33,660 bases of DNA from Clostridiaceae bacterium (GTDB lineage: Bacteria > Bacillota > Clostridia > CAYPLH01 > DUMO01): the NCBI GenBank assembly GCA_012839865.1, contig DUMO01000069.1, positions 1 through 33,660 on the forward strand, given 5' to 3'. Shown one piece after another: positions 1 through 7,861 of this stretch. The notes below the pieces were generated by a model. It worked only from the letters and a program-made list of their open reading frames with translations, ran no database searches and was not told where the DNA came from. The stretch's first letter is position 1; each line of letters starts with the position of its first letter. Position numbers and translations under genes: made by a program.

Positions 1-64
1 GTGCAGAAAATAACACTGCTGTAAAGGGTTCGGTAGTATAGAGAATGGGGAGGTAAAAGGTGCA

Positions 65-133
65 ATGAATGTCTTCCTGTTTTGCTTTACCAGGCAGGAG
101 CAATTCGCAATATGTAAACTATATAAAAAATAG
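65..133 (+). other. possible 22-codon peptide ORF in the first 240 bases
   Basis: The stretch 1-240 holds no recognisable gene. An ATG at 65 follows a GGGGAGG at 47-53 (spacing about 11) and opens a 22-codon frame ending in TAG at 131-133, inside the inverted repeat that follows. The peptide is rich in Phe and Cys and resembles nothing I know. It could be a leader peptide, the tail of a decayed gene or chance. A clear TAGGAGG further right (about 225-231) belongs to the S-layer gene at 241. Confidence 0.2.
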
Positions 134-138
134 TTTAC
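114..138. repeat. 9-bp inverted repeat upstream of the SLH gene
   Basis: GTAAACTAT (114-122) and ATAGTTTAC (130-138) are perfect inverted arms around the 7-base spacer ATAAAAA. It lies about 100 bases before the ATG at 241. It has no T-run after it, so it does not look like an intrinsic terminator on the plus strand. An operator for the SLH gene is the simplest reading, but this is inference from position and symmetry only. Confidence 0.4.
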
Positions 139-240
139 ACACTTAAGGCAAAATATGTTAACATAAGATTAATGCAAATAATGTTATTTTACCTCAAAAG
201 TTTGATAAACAAACCAAAATTAATTTAGGAGGCAATTCCC

Positions 241-1383
241 ATGAAAAAAGTATTTTTATCTTTTATAATTGCAGTTCTTGTAATCAGCATGTTACCTTTT
301 GCAGTATCAGCCGAAGAAGGCACAGCAGATTATGGCACAGATCTCGCAATGGAACAGGAAGACGCTCCCTTTACTCTGGAAACTCCCCGAAACTTGAAAG
401 CCGAGCTTAAGTATGATGAGGACGGGTTGCCATATTTTGCTTTAACACTTGTCATACCCGAAAGTGTAAGGGAAATTAACCAAAATATAATTGAGAACGA
501 AGAGCCCTATGAAGGGATTAACTGCGATGAAATCAGCATACAGTTTGATTACAAGGTTAATGATTATGACTGGAATGAGGGGCCTTCAATGTATTGGAAC
601 ACATCCATGTCACTTGCTGAATATTTGGGAGGCGGGTACTATGAATACCGTCCATATGAAGAGTATGAAGATGACGGTTCATTTAAGATAGAGGAGCAGA
701 ATTATCAATTTCGTGCATATTTTTATACAACATGGGGATATGTCGATGATTGGATGGACAAGGAAATAGTTTCTGATTTCTCTAATTTAGTAACCATTGG
801 AAATGCTTTTTACTACGAAGGTGCCTCCGAATGGGCAAAGCCCGAGCTTGACATGGCTGCCGGATATGGCTTGATTCCTGAATCCATCAGGAATAAAATG
901 AGTGAACCCATTACCCGGGAAGAGTTTGCAGAGGTTGCAGTCCTCCTGTATGAAAAAATGACCGGGAAAAAGGCCGAACCAGTGTCGCCAAATCCTTTTA
1001 CCGATACGAACAACCCCGAAGTTTTGAAGGCCAATAAACTTGGCATTATCCAGGGTATAGGAAACAATAAATTCGATCCTAAATCCCTAACCAACCGCGA
1101 GCAGGTTGCAACCATGCTTGGCAGGGCCCTTCGCGTAATGGTTCCCGATGCTGACTTTTCAACAGAAGGCGCACCCACCTTTACCGATGAAGAGTACATA
1201 TCTTCCTGGGCGCTGGAACATGTAAAATATATGAGCAAGCTTGGCATTATAAAGGGATCAGAAGGTAAGTTCATGCCAAAGGCTGTAACCCCTGCGGAAG
1301 TAGCTGCAGGGTATGCAACAACCACATGCGAGCAGGCGGTTATAATGTCAACCAGGATATATAAGGCATTTAAATCTGAATGA
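241..1383 (+). CDS. secreted S-layer homology (SLH) domain protein
   Basis: A 380-residue exported protein expected to sit on the cell wall. Residues 1-24 form a classical signal peptide: a lysine pair, a hydrophobic core and an AVSA cleavage site. Residues about 45-190 are an acidic, Tyr-rich region of unknown fold. The C-terminal half (about 195-375) carries three SLH repeats, recognisable by FTDTNNPEV/FTDEEYISSWA starts, the LGIIQGIGNNKFDP and LGIIKGSEGKFMP turns and TNREQ/TPAEV helices. SLH trimers usually bind pyruvylated secondary wall polymer. The start is set by TAGGAGG nine bases before the ATG. The gene is monocistronic and ends at a strong hairpin terminator. The ligand or activity of the N-terminal region is unknown. 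Confidence 0.88.
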   Translation: MKKVFLSFIIAVLVISMLPFAVSAEEGTADYGTDLAMEQEDAPFTLETPRNLKAELKYDEDGLPYFALTLVIPESVREINQNIIENEEPYEGINCDEISIQFDYKVNDYDWNEGPSMYWNTSMSLAEYLGGGYYEYRPYEEYEDDGSFKIEEQNYQFRAYFYTTWGYVDDWMDKEIVSDFSNLVTIGNAFYYEGASEWAKPELDMAAGYGLIPESIRNKMSEPITREEFAEVAVLLYEKMTGKKAEPVSPNPFTDTNNPEVLKANKLGIIQGIGNNKFDPKSLTNREQVATMLGRALRVMVPDADFSTEGAPTFTDEEYISSWALEHVKYMSKLGIIKGSEGKFMPKAVTPAEVAAGYATTTCEQAVIMSTRIYKAFKSE

Positions 1384-1406
1384 AGGTTTGCAGGATAATT
1401 AAGTAT

Positions 1407-1446
1407 AAAACGGCATGGTCATTTATATGATTATGCCGTTTTTATT
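1407..1446. terminator. bidirectional intrinsic terminator between converging genes
   Basis: AAAACGGCAT (1407-1416) pairs with ATGCCGTTTT (1433-1442), with a further TCAT/ATGA pairing inside. The plus strand continues in T (TTTTTATT), and the A-run on the left arm supplies a U-run for minus-strand transcripts. It can therefore end both the SLH gene and the Imm-5-like gene. Confidence 0.8.
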
Positions 1447-1455
1447 GCATAAAAA

Positions 1456-1983
1456 TCAGAACTTCCAGTTGATTTTCGCCGGGTTTGGTTCATCAGCAAC
1501 CGATACGGCACGAAGTGCTTCCAGCATACGGCCACACTCTATTGCAGCACATTGCTCCAACTGTTCCCACGGGGCACCGGCTCCCAGAGTGTCATACGCA
1601 ACCGCCAACGCCCCGTATAACGCAAGCCCGATGCAGTGCCTTGCTGAATGAATGGTGGATGCGCTCTGGCCAACCGCTCTTGCAGCCGCCTGCGCTGCAG
1701 GATTCTTTTCCGCTTCCCGGGCGGCGGCATGGCATTCCAGAATTGCCGTTCTTGCCACAGGAAGTTTAATTGCTCCGGCCAGCCACTCCCTGGCGGCGTT
1801 TATTGCATTTTGCGGCCTCTGGTCTTCAGGATAAAATTTTCTCCATATCTTCAATATATTCTGTTCTGCATAATCAACTGCCCAATTTGCCAGAGTTGAC
1901 TTGCTCTGTGTACCAATCAATTTCACAAGCGGCTGGATATATGGAGCCTTCAAGTCATTTAACGCCTTTCGGTACTTTGCCAT
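1456..1983 (-). CDS. Imm-5-like putative immunity protein
   Basis: A 175-residue, alanine-rich, all-helical protein resembling the Imm-5-like 'putative immunity protein' family, found singly in many Firmicutes and thought from comparative genomics to protect against polymorphic toxins. Typical parts are the basic N-terminus MAKYRKALNDLKAPYI, the central WLAGAIKLPVARTAILECHA segment and a second helix block around SASTIHSARHCIGLALYG. No catalytic motif is evident. The ATG has AGGAGG seven bases upstream. It stands alone, with no toxin gene next to it. By my count G+C over 1501-1620 is about 58%, well above the AT-rich neighbours, which suggests horizontal acquisition. The family call is by sequence feel; the function is inferred. 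Confidence 0.6.
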   Translation of the reverse strand: MAKYRKALNDLKAPYIQPLVKLIGTQSKSTLANWAVDYAEQNILKIWRKFYPEDQRPQNAINAAREWLAGAIKLPVARTAILECHAAAREAEKNPAAQAAARAVGQSASTIHSARHCIGLALYGALAVAYDTLGAGAPWEQLEQCAAIECGRMLEALRAVSVADEPNPAKINWKF

Positions 1984-2143
1984 GTTTGCCTCCTGTTGAC
2001 ATAGATTTTCAGAAAACCCGGCGGGAGTCCTCCACTTTTCAATATGAAGTTGAAAGCCAGGTTTCGGTGCGGGAATTCACACTGCAGCATTTCACAATTA
2101 ATATATCAGCTTCAATAATCATTAGAAATACTGCATAGTTTAT

Positions 2144-3265
2144 TTATATTATAAAAAGTTCATAACATTTGGTATAGTCATTATCCCTGGAAACAGCCAC
2201 CACCGGGCCTTTGATAAACTTACTCTCATTCCTGTCAAATACACAGAGGAATCTTTTGTGCAACACCATATTATCATACCTTACCATGTTCATTGGGTCA
2301 TAACCGCAAATCATAAATTCACCTTTTGATCTTTTCGCATTTTCATTAAGCATAACTTTATCCACACTGATTTTTATATTTGCAATGTATTTTTCAAACA
2401 GCTGCTTAAGCACGCAATCATTGAAAAATGGGTTTTCTTCTTCATCTGGCAACGAAATTTTATCAGACAGTCTGCCTTCATCATGAAACGAACCATGCAA
2501 TTTATCCTTGAGCCATTGATTAGCGACTTTGTCATATAGATATACCTTAGCCTTGCCTATCTCGTCAAAAATATCAAGTCCCAATTGCTCTGCTATGAGA
2601 CAGATTAAGGCACCGGTAAAATATGACGGCCTTCTTGTGTCAAAGACCCCGTCCTCTGTTTTGCAAAGGTTATTGCACATAAAATTTATTTTTTCCTCAA
2701 AATCTTTAACGGACAATACTTTCAAGGCCTTCAGGGCCATGTATTCCGCGCAGCCTTCAAAGGTTTCTATTGCTTTTTCATAGTTGATACAGTCATTTAT
2801 TATCTTTTCCCTTTTACGTCTTAATGAAATAAATTTGTCAAAAAGGGAGCCTTTTTTGTTTAGATCAGCTTCTACAGCCATTTTTGCAATCAGCAGCCGT
2901 TCAGCATATCTCAATTTATAATTTTCAAAGTCATATGGATACTTTAGGCCCTCCAGATCATTAAAGATTCTCTTTTCCTCTAGCGTGCGCTGGTGGGCAT
3001 GATACATTTCATGGACAATGTTTGCTGCTAAAACATCCAAGTTTTTTATATCATCATCGCTTATACTCCATATTGCTATGTACTTGCCGTCATACTCAAT
3101 GCTGGTGTTTCCCAGAAACCTGTTATCCACCGGGATGGTTATATCACTGAAATAGACGTTTTTATCATCATATAGCGCATAATCATACCTGACAAATCCC
3201 TTCCACAGCTTGTCAAAGTTAATCGAATCCAACCTCTTGTCAATTTCCCTCAGCAAATTATTCAT
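2144..3265 (-). CDS. HExxH zinc metallopeptidase-like protein
   Basis: A 373-residue protein with a gluzincin-style zinc site. HEMYH at residues 85-89 gives the two His ligands and catalytic Glu. EGCAEY at 170-175 offers the third ligand, as in the EGxAxY motif of several M1-like and uncharacterised peptidase families. There is no signal peptide or membrane segment, so it is probably cytoplasmic. The region between the motifs is basic and helical, and the C-terminal 130 residues are unassigned. Its ATG overlaps the TGA of the upstream alpha/beta hydrolase gene (ATGA), indicating translational coupling. I cannot name the family or substrate. A non-peptidase role for the metal site is possible. 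Confidence 0.65.
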   Translation of the reverse strand: MNNLLREIDKRLDSINFDKLWKGFVRYDYALYDDKNVYFSDITIPVDNRFLGNTSIEYDGKYIAIWSISDDDIKNLDVLAANIVHEMYHAHQRTLEEKRIFNDLEGLKYPYDFENYKLRYAERLLIAKMAVEADLNKKGSLFDKFISLRRKREKIINDCINYEKAIETFEGCAEYMALKALKVLSVKDFEEKINFMCNNLCKTEDGVFDTRRPSYFTGALICLIAEQLGLDIFDEIGKAKVYLYDKVANQWLKDKLHGSFHDEGRLSDKISLPDEEENPFFNDCVLKQLFEKYIANIKISVDKVMLNENAKRSKGEFMICGYDPMNMVRYDNMVLHKRFLCVFDRNESKFIKGPVVAVSRDNDYTKCYELFII

Positions 3266-4101
3266 AACATTGTCCCCCTATCTACTTCATCAAAAAATGA
3301 CAATACATTCATCGAATGTTCTTTGCTGGCTTCCTGGCTCGCACCATGCCCAACACCCGGTATTATTATTTGTTTGGCATTTGGTATTAAGCTTGCCATC
3401 TCGTTTTGAAGTTCCAGGTTTGTTACTTCATCAGCATCTCCGCCTATTACAAGAGCCGGGCATATGATTTTATTCAAATAAGGCCTGTTGTCCATATTTA
3501 TAAGTCCCTCCAGAAGTCTTATCATTCTGTCCGGATTTTCAGGTTTGGGCATAAAACGGGCCATGGGAAAAAGCCATTTGAATTTATTATAGTATTTTTG
3601 CGTATAGGCTTTAATAAAACTGTCCACATGAAGTTTATGCCACTGACCTTCTTTGCTCCATTCCAGCCATTGAATCAGAATCCTTTTCAAGCTGTCATCC
3701 ACATGAGCCATTGTTGCCCCTAATACGAGGCTCCTTACTCTGTCTGGAGAATCAATTGCCATCCACTGCCCCACCGGGCCTCCTCCTGAATTTGTTTCAA
3801 TGTGTGCCATATCAATTTCAAGTTCATCCATAACCCGGATATAATCCTTTGCAAAATCTCTTACCGTAAAACCTTCCGGAATAGGCTCCCTTCTGCTGAT
3901 AATTGTGACGCTGTGTTTATCTGTATATCTTTTGTACATTCTTGCAAGGACATATGGGTATGGAAATTTCCCGACGGTATTGAGGCCGTCTCCCGCACCG
4001 GGTATAAGGATTATCGGCGTGCCGTCTCCTTTTATATGTACAAATTCAATGACAGCGTTATCTTCTGTTTTTAGTTTTAATACTTCATACTTTGGTCCCA
4101 T
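3262..4101 (-). CDS. alpha/beta hydrolase
   Basis: A 279-residue alpha/beta-hydrolase-fold enzyme. Visible landmarks are the oxyanion loop ILIPGAGDG (31-39), the nucleophile elbow with Ser105 in TNSGGG, the acid in VIGGDADEV (Asp222 or Asp224) and the catalytic His252 in GVGHGAS. Between strands 6 and 7 is a helical cap (about 135-205). The substrate is unknown; esters, lactones or peptides are all possible. There is no signal peptide. It sits 29 bases downstream of the 2H phosphoesterase gene and overlaps the metallopeptidase gene by four bases, so the three form one transcription unit. The elbow GxSxG is modified to N-S-G-G-G, with Asn in the first Gly position. Confidence 0.85.
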   Translation of the reverse strand: MGPKYEVLKLKTEDNAVIEFVHIKGDGTPIILIPGAGDGLNTVGKFPYPYVLARMYKRYTDKHSVTIISRREPIPEGFTVRDFAKDYIRVMDELEIDMAHIETNSGGGPVGQWMAIDSPDRVRSLVLGATMAHVDDSLKRILIQWLEWSKEGQWHKLHVDSFIKAYTQKYYNKFKWLFPMARFMPKPENPDRMIRLLEGLINMDNRPYLNKIICPALVIGGDADEVTNLELQNEMASLIPNAKQIIIPGVGHGASQEASKEHSMNVLSFFDEVDRGTML

Positions 4102-4130
4102 AAAATCACATCCATTATTTTCTTCGTTTA

Positions 4131-4655
4131 TTAGTCCAGTTTATGAGAATATATTATATCAAAACCACTTTCATTTACTATAGAAAGCTCCAACCTGACA
4201 ATCTTTCCGCTGAATTGTACAAATCTTTTTGCCATTTCCCCAAGTACCTTCCCCATATCTATTATTTCGCTATAAAAAAGTGAAATATGAGGCAGCCACA
4301 ATCCACTTTCAGCTTTTGTCCAAACATTGCAATATGAATCAAATTCCCGGTGGTATTCCTCATAATATTCAAGCAATTTCCCTGAAGTGGAAGGTATGCA
4401 GGCTATGCAATTGGTTGAAAGATAACCTAAAGCGTTGCAATTGATGTGGAAGGAACTCTTCCCCGCTGCAAACCTCCTGGTATATTCCAGAATTTCATCC
4501 ACATCAACATCCAAAAAATGCGCAAACGTAATATGTCCATAGACAGGACCGGGTTCTATGCCAAATATATACAAAACTTTTCTTATTTCGTTTAATTTTT
4601 GATTGGTTGCATCATCCAATACCCAAACAGCACTTACTTCTTTGCCCACTCGCAC
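4131..4655 (-). CDS. 2H phosphoesterase superfamily protein (2'-5' RNA ligase-like)
   Basis: A protein of about 174 residues with the two signature H-x-S/T motifs of the 2H superfamily: HITFAHF at 41-47 and HISLFY at 123-128. Both catalytic His residues and both hydroxyl partners (Thr43, Ser125) are present, so it is probably active. Family members hydrolyse or transfer 2',3'-cyclic phosphates or 2'-5' linkages in RNA or nucleotides. The start is GTG, either at 4655 or two codons in at 4649; GGAGAGG upstream fits the second better. It is the first gene of the 4655-2144 operon. The natural substrate cannot be read from sequence. Confidence 0.72.
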   Translation of the reverse strand: MRVGKEVSAVWVLDDATNQKLNEIRKVLYIFGIEPGPVYGHITFAHFLDVDVDEILEYTRRFAAGKSSFHINCNALGYLSTNCIACIPSTSGKLLEYYEEYHREFDSYCNVWTKAESGLWLPHISLFYSEIIDMGKVLGEMAKRFVQFSGKIVRLELSIVNESGFDIIYSHKLD

Positions 4656-4838
4656 CTCTCCCCCATAAGGTTGGCTCGTTACTCAACCGTGAATTTCCGG
4701 CAACCATTATTATGTTTATCCTGAAATTCTCAAAATTACTGTCAGCGGTTCATTGTCCAATGCATTTCATATATTCACCGGATTGAAAAACAATGATAAA
4801 TCTGCAAGTGTGAATGAAATGACAGGGGAAGCGTTTAA

Positions 4839-5504
4839 CTACTTCACAACTCCTATTGCCATTCCATCATGTTCCTTTTCTCCAACCATCTGAAGAATTG
4901 TAAAATCAGCTTCTTTACACTCTTTCAAATAATCGTTAAATTTTTGCACGCCAATAACTTTAGGATCAGATGAATCAACCTCTAAAATCTTACCATTGCG
5001 AATGACATTATCCAGTACAATAATTGAACCTTTCCTGGCAAGTTTGATTGCCCACTTTAAGTACTCTACGTATGGAGGTTTATCTGCATCAATAAAAATA
5101 AAATCAAAGGGATATAAATGATTCTTTTCTATTTTGGGCAATACATCCAATGCCTTGCCCCTGATTATTGTGACTATATCATTATAACCTGCTTCTTCTA
5201 TATTCCTGCAGGCAATATTATAGTTTGTCTCTTCATATTCAACGGTAATAATTTTGCCGCTTTTCGGCAAGGCTCTGGCCAGCCATATCGTGCTGTAGCC
5301 GACAAGTGTACCAAGCTCCAGGATGTTTTTTGCGCAGCAGGATTTGGCAAGGATGTAAAGTAATTTTCCCTGATTTGCAGAAATATCTGCACCGGGCATG
5401 GTGGAATATTGACTTGATTCTCTGGTTTTTATCAGTATTTGGTCCTCTATTCCAACCCTTTCCTTGATATAGTCATCAACAGCTTTAAATTTCTCCTGCA
5501 ACAC
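4839..5504 (-). CDS. class I SAM-dependent O-methyltransferase (COMT-like, family 3)
   Basis: About 220 residues. The SAM-binding motif I is ILELGTLVGYSTIWLA. The acidic loop ITVEYEE binds the ribose, and FIFIDADKP is the metal/SAM Asp motif typical of bacterial cation-dependent catechol-type O-methyltransferases. GSIIVLDNVIRNGKI is the usual active-site loop with DN. The reading frame is open from an ATG at 5540, but GGGAGGT lies just before the GTG at 5504, so I place the start there. The acceptor is unknown. It has no obvious operon partner; the HAD remnant ends about 90 bases upstream in the same orientation. Confidence 0.82.
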   Translation of the reverse strand: MLQEKFKAVDDYIKERVGIEDQILIKTRESSQYSTMPGADISANQGKLLYILAKSCCAKNILELGTLVGYSTIWLARALPKSGKIITVEYEETNYNIACRNIEEAGYNDIVTIIRGKALDVLPKIEKNHLYPFDFIFIDADKPPYVEYLKWAIKLARKGSIIVLDNVIRNGKILEVDSSDPKVIGVQKFNDYLKECKEADFTILQMVGEKEHDGMAIGVVK

Positions 5505-5592
5505 ACATATACCTCCCGGCAAAATTTTATAATTACGCATATTTTTAAGTCAGTTTTTTTGCATTTCAATCACAAACTCACAAGGTCTTTTC

Positions 5593-5898
5593 TCAATGGC
5601 TGTTTTTTTTAGCCCAAGATTGACTTTCTGTGAAAAAGTTTGAGCAAAGTATTTTTCTGCTTAAATTATCTATAACAAATACACCATTATAGACGATTAA
5701 GGGCATGGCTGCGTTTAATCCTTCTGTAACCTTTTCTGCGGTAACAATGGAACGAGCAGTGGCATATGTGAATTTCATTCCTTTTTCAACGAGAGAGTTG
5801 ATGACAGAGCAACTGTAGCCGGATATCCTCTGGTCACTTCTCAGCAAAGTTCCGTCAAGATCGGAAACATATAGTGTTTTACTTCTTTTATTACCCAT
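5593..5898 (-). pseudogene. Cof-type HAD phosphatase, N-terminal remnant
   Basis: The frame begins like a Cof/YidA-type HAD hydrolase. It has the nucleophile motif VSDLDGTLLRSD, then the motif II region KFTYATARS and the cap start PLIVYNGVFVID. It stops after 101 residues, whereas the family is about 260-290 residues. The break falls near a run of eight A on the coding strand (5602-5610), a likely slippage point. Shifting frame there gives only some 20 more codons before another stop, so most of the cap domain and motifs III and IV are gone. A promoter-proximal ATG is still present, but the product cannot form the HAD active site. Confidence 0.75.
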
Positions 5899-5961
5899 CT
5901 TTTCCTACCGCCCAATTCATATAGCTCATCTAATATAATTCTTTTTCAAAAGTGCACATCT

Positions 5962-6627
5962 TCAGCTTCCAGGCCATACAAGTGTTGGCTTGTCAAATGG
6001 ACTGTATCCTTTCTTTATCCAAAAAGGGTTGTAACTCCATATGTGCTTTAATATGTCTTTAGCGTCAAGCCCTTCTTCTTTAATTTTTCTTTCAAGATAC
6101 TCCCTGGCAGCCCGATCTTTTTCACGCTCTTTCCATAATGGATTAAGATATTTTACAATATTCCTGAATCCATATTCAAAGCACAAACCGGAAGTATAAA
6201 CCTTTATATCGTAAAAACTCCGTGGTTCCTTGTCCAGCCAATCATAAGGAAAATATACTGTTCCCTGGTCGCCGATATGTCTCCACATTGCAACAGTCCC
6301 GTCTATATCAAGCGGGTTGAAAGCTGCATGCTGCTCACCTTTTAGTATCTTCAGCATGTTAAAATCGCTGATAAATTCAGTATGATAGCCCCTGTTTTTA
6401 TATTCAGGCATCAGTTGGTCCAGAACCTGCATCATATTTTCAACAAAGCAGTCCAGGTCCCCATGTTCTCTTAAAAACATACCTTCAAAGATATCTATTG
6501 TAAACCCGCCCCAGATATATGTTTTTACGTTGCAGGCAGCAGACACTTCAAATATATCCTTCATAAACTCCAGGTAGCTTAAGTTTCTTTGGGACATACT
6601 CATTCCTTTTGCAAACTTTTCTGACAT
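5962..6627 (-). CDS. nucleotidyltransferase, aminoglycoside 2''-adenylyltransferase-like
   Basis: A protein of about 221 residues of the polymerase-beta nucleotidyltransferase fold, closest in look to the AadB/LinA-type group. It has the glycine pair in YIWGGFTIDIF followed by the metal-binding pair in EHGDLDCFV (D-L-D). Beyond it are a Trp/Phe-rich C-terminal half and YLNPLWKEREKDRAAREYL, typical of proteins that keep residence with small-molecule substrates. It may modify an aminoglycoside or lincosamide, or be a housekeeping homologue. I choose the ATG at 6627 because GGGGGTG lies just upstream; an ATG at 6648 is also in frame. A good minus-strand promoter sits about 200 bases upstream, leaving a long leader. 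Confidence 0.72.
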   Translation of the reverse strand: MSEKFAKGMSMSQRNLSYLEFMKDIFEVSAACNVKTYIWGGFTIDIFEGMFLREHGDLDCFVENMMQVLDQLMPEYKNRGYHTEFISDFNMLKILKGEQHAAFNPLDIDGTVAMWRHIGDQGTVYFPYDWLDKEPRSFYDIKVYTSGLCFEYGFRNIVKYLNPLWKEREKDRAAREYLERKIKEEGLDAKDILKHIWSYNPFWIKKGYSPFDKPTLVWPGS

Positions 6628-6793
6628 TTGACACCCCCACTTTTGCATTCACAATTCCAGAGTCTGTTTTACAGTAACCTGCACAGGAATATCAATCGTT
6701 TTGGGTATTTTAAAGAACTTTCGGAACTGCGGCGCTAATCTTTTTATAACAACATATGCTTGAGATCCTTTAGACTGACGAATGCAACGACTT

Positions 6794-6887
6794 AGCTTGA
6801 ACCAATTTTTTGTTACTAATACATTATATAATATCTGAAAAAAACTAACAATATTTTTTCGAACATTTGTTTTAACTTGAACCAGTT
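6794..6887. repeat. direct repeat pair TTGAACCA flanking a promoter
   Basis: AGCTTGAACCAATT at 6794-6807 and AACTTGAACCAGTT at 6874-6887 match at 11 of 14 positions and are 80 bases apart. One copy lies upstream of the -35 box and the other downstream of the probable start of the minus-strand promoter at 6823-6851. The right copy has AACT/AGTT inverted ends. They look like paired operators. Confidence 0.4.
6823..6851 (-). promoter_or_regulatory. sigma-A-type promoter for the nucleotidyltransferase gene
   Basis: On the minus strand, TTGTTA (6851-6846), a 17-base spacer and a perfect TATAAT (6828-6823). Transcription should begin near 6816 and run into the gene at 6627. Confidence 0.55.
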
Positions 6888-7038
6888 AATTAACCCTTAA
6901 TGGACTACATGGTCTTTATGAGTAAGCGTGTATTTCAAACATATTTGATATTTACCGGGGATGGAATCTGCAAAGCTTTTCGCAGAAAATCTTCTCAATT
7001 TTTCAGGATAAGATGCTGCATACAGAAAGCCATCAATA

Positions 7039-7686
7039 TCAATATATTTGAAGCATTCTTAAACCACTTCCCATGAAGTATATTGAAAATGCCATCATAA
7101 ATACACCCAGGGAAAAGGCAACCCAGTGATATACCCTGTCGCTTATCAGCTTTTTCCCCCTGGAAAGGGCTATGGAGACTGCGGAATACCATACAAAGTC
7201 TGATAAAATATGTCCAACGAAAAAGCATAATACGCCAACCCGGCCCAAAGCGTATGACTGGCGAACTGATTCCATCCCGGCTGATGTCCACCATAGTATA
7301 AAGTAAGGATTTGTGGCGCTCACAAGTGCCCCCGCTAAAGCCGGATTCTTCATCCCTGTTCTGTTTTTCGCTCCCTGGCTATCCAATGAAATGGACTTGT
7401 TAATGCCTGCCCTTACCATTCCATATCCCATCCACGCCAGAAAAGCTCCGCCAAATAAACCAATAAATCCTGAAACCGTCGCATTGGAAAAGAAATCTTT
7501 AAGCCCGAGTGTCATGGCAACAACCAATATAAGTTCCAGAATTCCATGGCCCAATACTATCAGAGGACCTGTTGTCCATCCTTTTTTAATGCTGCCGTCA
7601 ATGGCGACCCCCAATAGCGGCCCGGGCATCATCGCTCCTGAAAATCCTATCATAAAAGCGCTGATGAAAACTCCCCACAAAGTCAT
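7039..7686 (-). CDS. LysE/RhtB family exporter
   Basis: A 215-residue membrane protein with about six hydrophobic segments. The N-terminal GFSGAMMPGPLLGVAI is the LysE-family signature (GxxxxPGP), and the second segment has GLFGGAFLAWMGYGMV. The family exports amino acids or other small metabolites out of the cell by proton antiport; the substrate here is unknown. An in-frame start exists at 7806, but GAGAGGG before the ATG at 7686 and the family length fix the start there. The central loop (NKSISLDSQGAKNR) separates the two halves, followed by NPALAGALVSATNPYFILWW, again typical. The gene is apparently monocistronic. Confidence 0.87.
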   Translation of the reverse strand: MTLWGVFISAFMIGFSGAMMPGPLLGVAIDGSIKKGWTTGPLIVLGHGILELILVVAMTLGLKDFFSNATVSGFIGLFGGAFLAWMGYGMVRAGINKSISLDSQGAKNRTGMKNPALAGALVSATNPYFILWWTSAGMESVRQSYALGRVGVLCFFVGHILSDFVWYSAVSIALSRGKKLISDRVYHWVAFSLGVFMMAFSIYFMGSGLRMLQIY

Positions 7687-7861
7687 ACAAATTATCCCTC
7701 TCGTGTAAATTACGCAAATTAACTTTAAGTATATCATAAATAGATAATAATATGAAAATAATTGCAGTACAGCATCATCATACCTTTCGGACTGTAACAG
7801 CATCATACATTGTCCGGGAAATATATTAGATTATACTTGAAAACAATTCAGGGACGACCAG

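Larger units (their letters stand above)
6649..7038 (-). other. 390-base gap: leader and promoter region
   Basis: This stretch between the nucleotidyltransferase and LysE genes has no gene I can name. It contains the minus-strand promoter at 6823-6851, two repeat boxes flanking it, and a leader of about 190 bases. Two minus-strand frames stay open (6649 to about 6894, ending in PVQVTVKQTLEL, and 6897 to about 7054) but lack ATG starts. The first runs across the promoter. They may be decayed coding sequence or chance. Confidence 0.4.

Noticed and set aside
813-1325. Long minus-strand frame of 170 codons opposite the SLH gene
   Set aside because: It is the antisense shadow of a well-supported signal-peptide/SLH protein and has no ribosome binding site.
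4720-4838. Plus-strand open stretch between the 2H and O-methyltransferase genes
   Set aside because: Short, without start or known similarity; treated as intergenic sequence.
6995-7294. Minus-strand 99-codon frame within the LysE gene
   Set aside because: It lies in another frame of a clear LysE exporter and has no family features.
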